The translations under genes and the position numbers were made by a program. A stretch of DNA of 64,000 nt, from contig AP026538.1 of NCBI GenBank assembly GCA_026075535.2, forward strand, positions 7,750,001 to 7,814,000, read 5' to 3'. Below, piece after piece: positions 51,086 through 61,599 of this stretch. The first letter of the stretch is position 1; each line of letters starts with the position of its first letter. The stretch is from Tricholoma matsutake. Lineage: Eukaryota; Basidiomycota; Agaricomycetes; Agaricales; Tricholomataceae. A model generated the notes under the pieces. That model saw nothing but the letters and a program-made list of their open reading frames with translations. It ran no database searches and had not been told where the DNA came from.

Positions 51086-51288
51086 TCTGTAGATTCAACG
51101 CCTGGAAGGTGAACCAAAGGTGAACACGGACTCCAGAGATAGCACAAGACGAGCGATAATCAGCGTATTACTGGCGTGATGGCACGATGGGTGATGTCGA
51201 CAGCACAATGAAGGGTGAGAAAAAAAATGGGATCAAGCCTACCCGGTTTGAGTGTTCCAGGCTGTTCCAAGTCAGCGCTTAGTGCTGA

Positions 51289-51296
51289 GCTTTTAT
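51289..51296 (-). promoter_or_regulatory. TATA-like box upstream of the galectin gene
   Basis: TATAAAAG on the minus strand, about 205 bp upstream of the exon-1 ATG at 51085. The distance implies a leader of roughly 170 nt. Confidence 0.45.
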
Positions 51297-51519
51297 ATCT
51301 AAGTATACCCGCTCATCAATGAATGCGGTGCATAGCTATGTAACATAACTATCGTCGATGAATATTAATAGACTGTCTAAAGATAAAGCACATCCAGGCT
51401 ATAGTAGTTTGTCAGCGGGAAACTTCCGAAGCCTGGATGCTCTCGTCTACAGGTGTGTAGGAGCTCCGTCCATAATACTTTTGGAACCCTTTTAGATTTT
51501 TCTTGCCTTTAAAAGAATC

Positions 51520-52329
51520 TTACCAGTCCCATTTGAGTCCCATTCCAAACCGGTCGTCTATGTCTGCGCGGAGGTAGCAATTTATGTAGAGCCAGACAGT
51601 GTGCCGAATGTCTCCCCTAAGTAAAAGTTTGTGATCCAAATGAGATTGCACCATCTGAAACCTATCAAGAATGAGCATGTCACTGCAGGGGTGGACTGCA
51701 CTGCTCATAGTGGTATGACAATCATGCCTATGATTCACAGCAGCAAGCTTTATACGAAACGGGCGGGGATGGTACCATGTCCGTAAGAACAGATCAAACA
51801 TGACCGAGTCGCACGCCAAAGACGCGTACCATTCAAACATCCTACCCAAAAAAGAATGCCAGCACAAAGGAGGAGCTCCCTCAACCAACTCACTACTTCT
51901 TTCGATGCCCCGGGATCTCCTCGACCACGCCCAATCTTACTTTTCACGTTGTGTGAGAGTTGTGATTTCGATAGTGGGGAAAGCTTGCGAAGCTTTCCAC
52001 TGAGATGCAAGATGTGCTGTGCTAGGCGGACGTGGATGGGAGGGGAGTACCAGTGTCATAGGCGTTTTTGAGGATGGTGCTGCTATTTCAACCCTATTTG
52101 CAGTCTTCGAGTTCCATAGAGGTGTCCCGCTCACAATAGCTACACGGAAAACATGGAGCATCTTGAGACACAAGACGGGGACAGCAGTATCATAAGACAC
52201 CTGGACACGGTCATCTAACCCATTGCTTTCCCCAGACGACGACTGCGTCTGCCGATCCCTCTGATTCGCTGGAAAGCCTTTCACCCATCTTAGGACTCGC
52301 ACGGCCTGCGCCGATGTCCGCGTATCCAA
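51520..52329 (-). CDS. Unknown gene, at least two exons (5' end not resolved)
   Basis: An open stretch 52329-51941 and a second 51841-51520 join in one frame across a 99-nt intron (51940-51842; donor GTAAGA, acceptor CTTTTTTGGGTAG) and end at a stop after GLKWDW. The joined protein is 237 codons but the first stretch has no ATG near its start (first Met at codon 58), so an upstream exon is probably missing. The second exon (FEWYASLACDSVMFDLFLRTWYHPRP, HSHLDHK-type segments) has the composition of a real protein. I recognise no domain. The region is CpG-containing and shows no repeat copies within the window, consistent with a host gene on the same strand as the galectin. Confidence 0.45.
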
Positions 52330-52715
52330 CTTCCCGCGCTTCCAACCTCCGCAAAATCCTCAACAGCTCAGTTCCACTCCGAGTACTATGCGTACAATTC
52401 TGTTCTCGTCAGCGTGAACGGTGCAACATCCCGCTTTTCCCGACGATAGCGGGAAGGATGTGAGGTGGATGCGAGATGAGATGACGGGGTCAGCATCAGC
52501 GCGGACACCAGATGAAATAGATCACACAAGTTGAACAGCAAGAAGGGCCTGCAACCAATGCTTGAGACAGAAACACAACGTTGAGAGATAGCGCTTTTTG
52601 TGCGCTTTAATTCAACCCCGCGAAGTATCCGTGCCACCGTTCTTCGCAACAGCACACTTGCCCATGTGATGATCCAAGTACGTTAAAGCAACATAATTGA
52701 TCGAGACTTGGGTTT

Positions 52716-52931
52716 GTGCTGAAGCCTGAGATCCGAAAAACGCCGCTCGGCAGCGCTCAGCAAAACCCTTTAGTACTCAGGTCCGGGACTGTCGAAGTCA
52801 CGCCGTTGCAATATATTTCCGGGGAATGGTACTGCACAGGTATAGCGAACGACCTTTTTCCTGAGGTTGAGAAACATGGAACAAAATACGAGCTTTGGAT
52901 GGATAGGCTTCCCCGGTCTGTTATCTCATAG
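52716..52931 (+). CDS. Short hypothetical ORF
   Basis: 71 codons open from a GTG, no ATG at the start, containing GEWYCTGIANDLFPEVEKHGTKYELW. Composition is protein-like, but no family, intron or partner exon is evident. It could be an exon of a divergent gene. Confidence 0.25.
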   Translation: MLKPEIRKTPLGSAQQNPLVLRSGTVEVTPLQYISGEWYCTGIANDLFPEVEKHGTKYELWMDRLPRSVIS

Positions 52932-53653
52932 AGGCAAGGCGAGGATGACTGACATAATTGTCACCATGACAAGTGTGTACTCCTGCACAGCCTGGCCAGG
53001 ATCTGATTGTCCTTGCGAAGATATACATGGTCCTATTGCTACTAATAGCCGCCAGCGGCCGCGAGGAATGCTATGACAACGCGGCTACCCCGCCATCAAT
53101 TGAAATCGTTTCCATGCCCGGCGTGTCTATTCTTGTCTAGTCTCCTGTAGTCAGACAACAATGATGTAGATGACAGTCGATCTACTTCAATTGTACAACA
53201 CTCAATAGTATGACTTGTTTCTTTCGTAATAATGGTCTACACAACCTATTTGACAGTTAAAATGCATAACTGAAGCATAAATACAACTAGGACGGCAAGC
53301 CCACAACTTTGGGCAATCTCAATCGGCTTACTAATAAGGGCCCGTTCGGGTCCCCGGTATTCGCTCCCGGAGCCTTTGGTCGGCTCGGTTTAACGTGGAG
53401 AGGCCAAGACGGACTCTCACGGGTTTAGGGTGGTTTGTCACCATTTGTCACATATAGTAACGTTGGTAACACATCGTAATTATCACCAAGAATTGAATCA
53501 TGGTGACTACAACGTCTCAAAAGGACAAAGCTTTACGCAAGGCACTGGTTCGGAGATCCTCAGACAGGAGATGAAGGAATTTGGCTGTTATTGGAGCGGT
53601 TCTAGCTGCTGCTACAGTTGTTACTGGTTTTCACACTGCACAGGATCCAATCC
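52932..53653. other. No gene recognised
   Basis: Mixed-composition DNA with CpG, including a GC-rich stretch around 53340-53420. No open frame of note, tRNA or repeat copy seen. Confidence 0.4.
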
Positions 53654-54012
53654 TATAGAAAGTGGATCCTAGTACAATCAAGATCATGGCTCAGTCTCTG
53701 TATAAGTGAATCAATTAATGTGTACTGTACCTAGTACAATCAAGATTGTGCTGCAGGTACAGTAAGTATGGATCAATAAATAAGTAACTAACGAAGCTCA
53801 CCTCAGTCTCTGTATAAGTGACTGAGGTGGTAATGTAACTACCGAACATATATATATGTGTACTGTGTAACAAAGGGCAGGTATGAATAAAAACGAGACA
53901 AGGGGGAACTGTGCCACGGATCAACCACATGTATCAAAGGAAATGCTAAAAATAGCACACACATCACACACATCAACACATCAAAAGCAAGACTCACGGT
54001 GCAATTTCAACA
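53654..54012 (-). repeat. Copia-4 3' LTR (359 bp)
   Basis: Begins TATAGAAAGTGGATCC (TG mutated to TA) and ends GCAATTTCAACA; it aligns with the 360-bp Copia-2 LTR in length and layout, including the CACCTCAGTC...TGACTGAGGTG inverted repeat at 53801-53827. Confidence 0.8.
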
Positions 54013-54019
54013 CTCCTCC

Positions 54020-54643
54020 TCACCATGAATACTCCTCCTCACATGGAATTGCATTAACATAGTCCAAGATAGTTTCGAAGAAAGACAAATTGTTTGGGTC
54101 CAAGGCTTTTGTAAACATGTCAGCGACATTATCATGGGTGTTGACATAATCAATAGTGAGGTCACCTGATTGGACACGCTCTTGCAGGAAATGATATTTA
54201 ATGTCGATGTGCTTAATGTGAGAGTGAAGTAATGGGTCCTTGGATAAAGTCTTGGTAGCATTGTTGTCACAGAAAATAGTGGTAGGGAAATTTTGATGAA
54301 AGTCAATTGCGTGTAGTAGAGTATGCAACCATATACATACACTCCTTTGCACTCTCAAATGCTGCAATGTATTCCACCTTGCAAGTAGATGCTGCCACAA
54401 CCTTCTGTTTTTGTGCTGCTCAAGACACTGCACCCAATCCAAGGGAGCATATGTAACCCCCAACACTATGATGAGTGTCAAGGCAATTAGCCCAGTCAGA
54501 GTCACTATAAGCACACAAGATAATTGGAAGATGACCACCCAGATGAAGCTTCAGGTCTCTGGTTCCCTTTATGTATCGAACCAGCCATATAGTGGCATTC
54601 CAGTGCTCAAGCAAGTACGAGTTGAGATACTGAGAGAGCTGTT
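54020..54643 (-). pseudogene. Copia-4 RNase H
   Basis: Shows QLSQYLNSYLLEHWNATIWLVRYIKGTRDLKLHLG, YSDSDWANCLDTHHSVGGYICSLG, DNNATKTLSKDPLLHSHIKHIDIKYHFLQERV and HDNVADMFTKALD in two overlapping frames, i.e. one frameshift near 54420. Confidence 0.88.
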
Positions 54644-54800
54644 TGTTGTGACACCCACTATCTGCTAGCTAAGACCGTGTGGGTTCTCTCTACAAGGGGG
54701 CAGGATGCACACACATGGTGGGGAAACTGATGGTTTTGATGTGAGGGGTTATTAATAGATGAGTTTGTTGAGAAAGGTGTTTCACACCACAAGTGTAGGT

Positions 54801-54808
54801 GGAATATC
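54801..54808. repeat. Target duplication, left (hAT-2)
   Basis: GGAATATC; right copy GGAATACC (56393-56400) differs by one C/T. Confidence 0.85.
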
Positions 54809-55353
54809 TAGTGTTTCAAGGTCCAGTCTATAGGACCAAAAATGACCATAGGACCAAACTGGACCAAACTGTGGTCTGGTCTTTTTTTCAGTTGCGGTTG
54901 CCCATATTTGGGGTCATTCCAGTTGCTGGTTGCCTTATTTCGAAAATCTTTGAAAACCATTCAAAGACCAGTTGCAATCAGTTGCAACCGGTCTTTTCAC
55001 AGTATTATATACTTGTATAAAAGTAACTACTTTACAAGAAAATACAACTAATATGTACTATATTAATACTATTTGATATTTATACTAGATACTATGTCGA
55101 GGAATGGACATGGGACAAGCCCAGGGGAAGAAGCATTCAAAGAAATGAGTGCTTAAATACCCCATGGCTGCGCACAGACCATTTGGTCATGCTTGCGCCC
55201 CAAAAAACAGAAAGTGGCACCACTTACGAAACAATTCCCATGACCATCAACAACCCACAATGCTGCTTTCTCTCCACCGTTTGCTCTCACCACCAACAAT
55301 GCCTGCACTGCCTAGCTCAGAAGCACCCCCACCTCAACTAGATGACCACAAAG

Positions 55354-55391
55354 TGGGCCCAAACAATGACTAGCATGTTGTTTGGGTCCCA
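55354..55391 (+). repeat. GGGCCCAAACAA hairpin next to a donor site (hAT-2)
   Basis: TGGGCCCAAACAA pairs with TTGTTTGGGTCCCA across an 11-nt loop. Intron-like module i6 begins 2 nt later. Confidence 0.82.
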
Positions 55392-55392
55392 G

Positions 55393-55448
55393 GTATGGTT
55401 TTTATTGTTGATTTCTTCTTTTTTACTAACTAACCCTTTTCTTTTTAG
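55393..55448 (+). other. Intron-like module i6 (56 nt)
   Basis: Donor CAG/GTATGG, perfect TACTAAC branch, pyrimidine tract CCCTTTTCTTTTTAG. Intron signals as strong as those of real fungal introns. Confidence 0.65.
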
Positions 55449-55592
55449 TTTCTTACCTTTGATAATGACACCATGTGATTGCTTGACCCTGCCACATGCC
55501 CTCACAACACGGTGCTAACACCAATGGCAGCTGTGCCAATGACAACATGGCATTGCATGCAAAGCACACCCAAACGACAAGTATTGTTGTGT

Positions 55593-55655
55593 GTATGTTT
55601 TTATGATTGATCTCTTACTTCTACTAATTAACTAACCATTCTTTTTTCTTTTTAG
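55593..55655 (+). other. Intron-like module i7 (63 nt)
   Basis: Homologous to i6 from its donor (GTATGTTTTTATG) through AACTAAC to TTCTTTTTAG, and followed by the same exon start. The pair therefore arose by tandem duplication of intron plus exon. Confidence 0.62.
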
Positions 55656-55727
55656 GTTCTTGCCACTTGATAATGACATCTCCCACCCACCCTGACCTCT
55701 CTTGGTACCCCATGCCCTATGTGGCTG

Positions 55728-55747
55728 CTGTGAGCCTCTGCTCACAG
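55728..55747 (+). repeat. GAGC hairpin in hAT-2, first
   Basis: CTGTGAGC, CTCT, GCTCACAG: perfect 8-bp stem. Confidence 0.9.
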
Positions 55748-56145
55748 AGTCGCAAGGGGTCCCATTTCTGGACAATGACATGTGATTGCCATGTCACAGT
55801 GGCACCACCCTGCCTGCGAGCCACTGCTCATAGGGGGAGATGGAGGTGCTGATGACGAACAACAATGCCAACCACCAAGGATGCCAAACAGCAGGGGACA
55901 ACAAACACAGGAATGACAAACATGGGAACAATGAACACAGGAACAACAAATGCAGGAATGACAAATGGTGGTGACAACTGGTGGGGACAACAACTGGCAG
56001 GGACAACGCCCCAGGGGGAGGACGAACAGTGGGGACAAGACAACAACAGCAGCTGCCCCACCCTCGCTACAAATGCGAGATGGTGGGGTGTGTTTTTTTC
56101 TTTTTAATTCACTTTTATTTTCATTCTCTTAGTAACATCCCACTG

Positions 56146-56165
56146 CTGTGAGCAACTGCTCACAG
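56146..56165 (+). repeat. GAGC hairpin in hAT-2, second
   Basis: CTGTGAGC, AACT, GCTCACAG: perfect 8-bp stem with a different loop from the first copy. Confidence 0.9.
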
Positions 56166-56392
56166 GGTGTAAATGTAATTAGTTTTATTTACTATATAAT
56201 AGAATTTAGTTACAAAATTAGTGGTATGACTGGTTGAAACTGGTCTTTTGGGGGCAACCGAACCAAATAGAACTGGTTCTATTTGGTTTGGTTGCGGTCC
56301 ATCAAATATGGGCAACAGTTCAGACTGGTTGCGGTCCCCAGTTGCCCTCTTGGGGGTCAAAAAACCAGACCAAACTGGACCTTAAAACACTA

Positions 56393-56400
56393 GGAATACC
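56393..56400. repeat. Target duplication, right (hAT-2)
   Basis: GGAATACC, partner of 54801-54808. Confidence 0.85.
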
Positions 56401-56710
56401 TAAGAGAACACAACTGTGGTCCCCTAGGTGTATATTTAGGGTTTATATACTATGTTACATATATTGTACATTGTTGTTACTGATGCACTCATACATGTGC
56501 ATACATATTGATGTGCGAAATAAAATTCTCATGCTATCAAAGTGTAGCGTCATTCAGTGTAATGTAGCATAATTTGACATAATAAAATCAAATGAAATTT
56601 TATTAGGTAATGGGGCTGTTTCCTAACATTACCCCCCTTTTATGCCTCGACTTCCAGGTGAGAAAATATTGTATCTGTCCCCTCCATGAAATTTTGGTAA
56701 GGCTGGAATT

Positions 56711-57070
56711 TCATCCCCTCATACACCATTCTTGCAATGCAATGCAGAGCATTTGGATTACATTTAAAGAATTGGGTGATTGCATTACACGCTCGCTTAC
56801 AATTCTCCATGAATTATTTTTGTCAGTATAGTTCTTCCACTTTATTAGGAACTCCAATTTATTCCGTCGAAGATACAAGTCTAGAATTTCTTCAACTATA
56901 TATTCTGGAGCACCTTCTACTATTATCAGAGGTTGTGGAGTGGTTTGTTGGCCAGGAATAGTGGGTGGGTGGTAGGGGCATAGGCAGGAAATGTTAATCT
57001 CATGATCAGTTTTGAATGATCGGTGTAATTTTAGCACTAGTGCATTATGCAAAATTACTTTAGAGATCAT
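56711..57070 (-). pseudogene. Gypsy-5 chromodomain
   Basis: Open for 119 codons: ILHNALVLKLHRSF, a linker, then EYIVEEILDLYLRRNKLEFLIKWKNYTDKNNSWRI (written in parts elsewhere), the chromodomain with its aromatic residues. The upstream link to the integrase C-terminus (57070-57500) is broken. Confidence 0.83.
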
Positions 57071-58033
57071 GTATGGGCCAACTTATTTCTGCGTAAGTTT
57101 CCTAGAAGGTCATGGAATATTTAGGTCCTTGGTACTTAGCCATACCAAGTCACCAACATTGTACTCTGGAGCAGGAGCTCGAGTATGATCCACATGTCGC
57201 ATCATGTCATCACATGCTTTCATCAATGCTGCCTCCACTTCTTCTTGTACCTTTCACATCTTAGATACAAAGTCTTCTACTGATTGTACCTTAACTTCCC
57301 TTTGGGGTTCTATTCCCATGTGGGGATGATACCCATAATTAGTGAAGAAGGGTGACATGTGAGTAGCTGAATGGAATTTATTATTGTGGGAAAATTTGGA
57401 AATTGCCAGCCATTTGGGCCAGTTGGTTTGTCAGTAGTTGACAAACATACATAAGTACTGCTCCAACTCCTGATTCATTCTCTCTGTCTGCCCATCAGTT
57501 TATGGGTGATATGCCATAGATAATTTAGTTTGAATCCCCAATATGTTGTTTAGTTCTTGCATAAACATGGAAGCAAATTGTGGTCTGCAATCAGAGATAA
57601 TGGTATCGGGTAATCCATGTAACTGCCATACCTGATTTAGATAGAGGTGCGCCAAGCCCAATGATGAGGTTTCTGTAGTAGTAGGAATAATATGGACCTC
57701 CTTTGTGAAGTGGTTGCATACTACAAATATTGCATCATACCCTTGAGCCTCAGGTAATCCGGTGATAAAATCCACAGATATGTCTTGCCATGGCACTTTA
57801 GGTATAGGGTTTGGCATTAATTTCCCTGCAGGTTTCTCTGGAAATTTCTTCCCCCTCATGCATGTATCACATCCATTCACATACCCCAACACATATTTAG
57901 AAATTCTGGGCCACCAATAATTTCTCATTACTAATTCCAATGTCTTCCATCTTCCTGGGTGTCCAGCAGTTGGCATATTATGATGTAACTGGACAATCTC
58001 CCTTTGCGGGTCCTGATCCTTTGGTACATACAC
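57071..58033 (-). pseudogene. Gypsy-5 integrase
   Basis: The zinc domain HHNMPTAGHPGRWKTLEL with CDTC, core DISVDFITGLPEAQG (Asp) and IISDCRPQFASMFMQ (second Asp; RG replaced by CR, a CpG-type change) are open to a stop after MAYHP at 57500. The remaining core and C-terminus, including the Glu region, lie in broken frames to 57071. Confidence 0.85.
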
Positions 58034-58892
58034 CTTTCCTCAGAATAACACCAACCCTTGTTCCTCAGCCCACTCATCTCCTTTGATATTACTTTTCTTC
58101 TCTCCCTTCAGAGCTTTCACACTTCCACTACTTCATTGTCCATTTCTGAACATTGTCTAATTTTAGACAACATTTCCATTTCCAAGCTATCTATTAATAG
58201 ATGCCCTTGATACATAGCACAAATGCGAAAGTATTTGGGTTTGAGTAAGGTAACATTCTTATTGTCCTCCTCCACCCCCCTTTTGTGATCAATATGTCTG
58301 GATAATGCATCTGCCTTCCTCATTAAGCTTCCCACTTTGTGGACCAAGTGAAAATTGAAACGTGATAGGAATAATGCCCAACATGCTTGCTGGCAGTTAA
58401 GCTTTTTAGCAGACATGAAGTATTGCAGATTTTGATGATCTGTCCAGATCTCAATCTGATGCATACATCCCTCCAAATAATGTCTCCATGCCTCCAATGC
58501 TCCTATTATTCCCAACATCTCTTTGTCATGCACATCATAATTCCTTTCCACATCATTCAACCCTTGGGACAAATATGCACAAGGATGCCATTTGTCATCT
58601 TTGCACAGCATTGATAATACTGCTCCAGTAGCAAAGTTGGATGCATCTGATTCCACTCATAAGGGACGCATAAAATCTACTGGGGCTAATATTGGTCCCT
58701 CCACAAACTCCCTCTTCAACTCCTCAAACACTGTCTACTGCTGTTCTCCCCACCTCCACACTACTCCCTTTTGCATAAGGCTATGTAAGGGTGCAGCAAT
58801 TGTGGAAAAATTATGCACAAAGTGACAATAGTAATTTGCGAGTCCCAAGAAGGCTTGAAGCTCCTTGACAAAGGTGGGCACAGGCCAATCAG
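58034..58892 (-). pseudogene. Gypsy-5 RNase H and RT end
   Basis: RNase H: ESDASNFATGAVLSM, HDKEMLGIIGALEAWRHYL, EIWTDHQNLQYFM and ADALSRHIDHKRG (58656-58117). Upstream the RT connection LQAFLGLANYYCHFVHNFSTI is readable between 58660 and 58892, in a different frame, and is cut by hAT-3. Confidence 0.85.
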
Positions 58893-59431
58893 TAGTATTT
58901 GAAAGTCTGCTTCATCAAACTGAAAAAAAACCAAAACTGAGCCAAACTGGACTGCAGTTCAGATATTTTGCAGTTGCGGTTGCCCTCATTTGGCCAGCCC
59001 ATTGGTTGCAGTTGCATTGATTTGAATACTTATTTAAAGTCGATTGAAACCAGTTCTAACCAGTTCTAACTGACCTCAATCTACACACTATAGTAGATGT
59101 AATTTAATTATCATCAAATGTAATAATAATTAAAGTAAAATGATACAGGGACATGCCCAAGAGAAAGAACACAAAAAGCAAGGGTTTATATACCATGAGG
59201 CTGCACAGGGACCATTTTGTCATGTTTGCACAACCAAGAAAAGAAAGTGGCACCACTTTCAAACATCTTTCACATGACCACCAAACAACCAATGCCGTGT
59301 CACCCACCTTCCACATCAACCACCACTACACTTCCCACTACACCACCGCTACAAATGAACCAACACGGCCTTCCCAGATGATGCCAGTCACATTGTCTGG
59401 GCCTTAGGTATGTTTCTTCATTATTGATTCC
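58893..59431 (+). mobile_element. hAT-3: left part of a hAT-type element, truncated by Gypsy-6
   Basis: Starts TAGTATTTGAAAGTCTG, matching the hAT-1 end, after flank CCAATCAG. The interior is homologous to the left third of hAT-2 (CAGTTGCGGTTGCCC, GAAAGTGGCACCAC). It carries a TTTATATA box (59185-59192) and, 216 bp on, the TTGTCTGGGCC hairpin arm and a donor GTATGTTT at 59408. The rest lies beyond Gypsy-6, outside the window. Confidence 0.82.
59408..59431 (+). other. Intron-like module i8, 5' part only
   Basis: Donor TTAG/GTATGT after TTGTCTGGGCC, as in hAT-1 and hAT-2; interrupted by the Gypsy-6 LTR. Confidence 0.45.
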
Positions 59432-60137
59432 TGTCAAGAACTGTTCCTTGCCTGATTGGAACCCACATCCATCTGACCCTTTTCTGCACAACAAACCTGA
59501 CATTCGTCAACTCCTCCCATTTCATGCCTGGCTGCCTTGCACTGCCCACACTGCTTGCACCAGGCTGCCTTGTACAGCACCCACGGCTGCCTTCCCAAGG
59601 CTGCCATCTCTTTTGCAAATTCAACTACAGATTCCTGTGCGGCTCCCACTAGGCAATTTATCTATGCAGTCGAGACACTGCCGCAGTCTTCATTTCCATT
59701 CCACCTTTATTCCAGACTACAGTATTTAAGCTTACTTAGTTTCACCTTGTATTTCTCAGTTCGTATATCGACATAGACTTGACTTTAAACCTGCCAATCT
59801 GAATCTCCTTCTACTCCTACCTCAGTCCTCTAAGAGTCTGAACTTCATTCAACTCGACCTCTAGTCTCCCTCTGAAGTTCTAATCTCATCTGAACTTAAC
59901 CCAAGTCCCTCCATACTCCTCCCCGCATTTACCCACACTTCCCCACTTCTACCTCCAAACATTCACCTTGAAAGTAGGACACCAGACAAGGTGAAGGGCG
60001 CAGCTTCTTACAAGCTGAAGCCAAGTCCTTTCCATTTCCCCTTCCTCAGAATCTGCCATGACCTGACAACCTTCCGCTATCAACACCTGCAGGGTCTGAT
60101 CGGATTCCAATGTACCTTCTAGGATCAGTTCTTAACA
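59432..60137 (+). repeat. Gypsy-6 5' LTR (706 bp)
   Basis: Reverse complement of the Gypsy-4 LTRs with many transitions; almost no CpG is left where Gypsy-4 has it. Confidence 0.9.
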
Positions 60138-60470
60138 GTATATACGAACTCACACTTCACTCGTCTCATTCCTCTCTATGACCCCTACCGAGACCCACCA
60201 GCACACAACAGAAATTCCCAATGTGCTGGTACTATTCCTGGGATCTCTGCAATTCAGTGATCCATCCATCCTGACCCTCGACCCGCCACTACTTTTGGAG
60301 TGTCTTCCAGACCCTCAAACATCTTCCGACAAATCAGCTCAGGAGCCCCTTCAATCAGTGCCAATCTCATGTCCACCCATGCCCCGCACCCTTCCACCAA
60401 CCTGGAAGGTTTTTGATCAAGAACTCCCCTTGAGTAGATAGGGGGCATCAACCAGCCTGAACACTTCAGG

Positions 60471-61567
60471 TTGGAAGATCCTGGTCTAGAGGACAGACCC
60501 CCCAGCGGACCCAATGACCCTAGTAGTCCTGATGGCCCTGGAGGTGACCCCAATCCCAATGATCCAGATGATCAACCTCCCATGGTGGAAGACCCTGATC
60601 CAGAGGATAGGTTCATAGATGTCCTTCACAACCTCTCGGAGAGTATCTGCAACCTTCGTCAGAATAATGCACCCAAGACTGAAAAAATCAAAGTTTGTGA
60701 CCCCGACACTTTTGACAGTACCAATCCAAAGAAACTTAGAGACTTCCTAGTCTCCTGCAATCTTCATTTCTGTGACCATCCACATGTATTTTCCTCTGAT
60801 GAGAAAAAGATCATATTTATCCTTTCTTATCTTAAGGGATCAGCTCTCAGTTGGTTTGACCCTGGTCTTAATGACTGACAGATTCTGCACACTGGATGTG
60901 GGACTACAAAGCTTTCCTCGCCAAGCTGGAAAGCAACTTTGGCCCGCATGATCTGGTCGGAGATGCGGAAAAAGCTCTCTCTGACTTATCAATGAAGAAA
61001 GGTGGTCGAATCACAAAGTATAATGTTGACTTCTGGGAATTAGCTTCTAGCATCAATTGGAATGAGGCAGCCCTTCATGACCACTATTTCCACAGTCTTC
61101 CACTCCAACTTTGCATAGAAGTTTTCCAGGGTGGTAAACCCAATACTCTTGCAGAACTGTGCTTGAAAGCACAGGACAGCAATGACATCTACCAGATGCA
61201 AGAAGATGAATTCCATTTTGAAACAAAGAATTCCAGTAACGTCACTAACTCTAGTTGGAAGGACACTTCCAAAAGTCCTTCCCTGTCAATAAACCAAACC
61301 TCTTCAAAATCTGCCCATGGTAACACCTCCAACCAGCAGTCTTCCATGACAAAGAACACTCCCTGGGACAAGCCCAAGTCGTCCATCTCCAATAAGTTGG
61401 GGAAGAACAGCAAGCTTACTGGGGAGGAACGAGAATGTCACATGAGAGAACAACTTTGTCTCCACTGCGGTGAGGAAGGGCACATAGCAGGAAACTGCCC
61501 AAAATCCAAAGCCGCAAAAGCCCATGCATCTGCTGTCATTCCCAACACTACGGACTTGGAAAAATAG
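60471..61567 (+). pseudogene. Gypsy-6 gag
   Basis: Acidic N-terminal region from 60471, capsid-like region (KVCDPDTFDSTNPKKLRDFLVSCNLHF read in parts, WFDPGLND) to a stop at 60878 after a small indel, then WDYKAFLAKLESNFG onwards to the CCHC knuckle CLHCGEEGHIAGNC and a stop at 61567. The knuckle ligands are intact. Confidence 0.87.
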
Positions 61568-61599
61568 TCTGCAACCCTCAGGAAACAGCCATTGGGGCT

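Larger units (their letters stand above)
53654..54643 (-). mobile_element. Copia-4: LTR and RNase H fragment
   Basis: A 3' LTR (53654-54012), polypurine tract GTGAGGAGGAG (54023-54013) and the RNase H end of a copia in the Copia-2 family, cut off at 54643 by Gypsy-5. The rest would lie beyond Gypsy-5, outside this window or deleted. Confidence 0.88.
54809..56392. mobile_element. hAT-2: 1584-bp hAT-type non-autonomous element with spliced-transcript features
   Basis: The TIRs TAGTGTTTCAAGGTCCAG and TAGTGTTTTAAGGTCCAG (complement of the right end) with an 8-bp near-perfect duplication fit hAT. Subterminal CAGTTGC-GGTTG-type repeats. Interior, plus strand: TTAAATAC box (55153-55160), a GGGCCCAAACAA hairpin, intron-like modules i6 and i7 in tandem with repeated exon starts (TTCTTRCC...TGATAATGACA), a GAGC hairpin (55728-55747), an ACA-rich tract (55855-55980), a CTCGC...GCGAG hairpin and a final GAGC hairpin (56146-56165). 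No protein of known type. Confidence 0.87.
54644..58892 (-). mobile_element. Gypsy-5: chromovirus fragment with hAT-2 in its LTR
   Basis: 3' LTR 54644-54808 plus 56401-56628 (about 393 bp; TGTTGTGACACCC...TTTCCTAACA), polypurine tract AAAGGGGGGTAA (56640-56629), chromodomain, integrase, RNase H and the end of RT, stopping at 58892 where hAT-3 is inserted. It differs in sequence from Gypsy-1 to -4. The exact LTR start (54644 or 54647) and its target duplication are unresolved. Confidence 0.85.
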
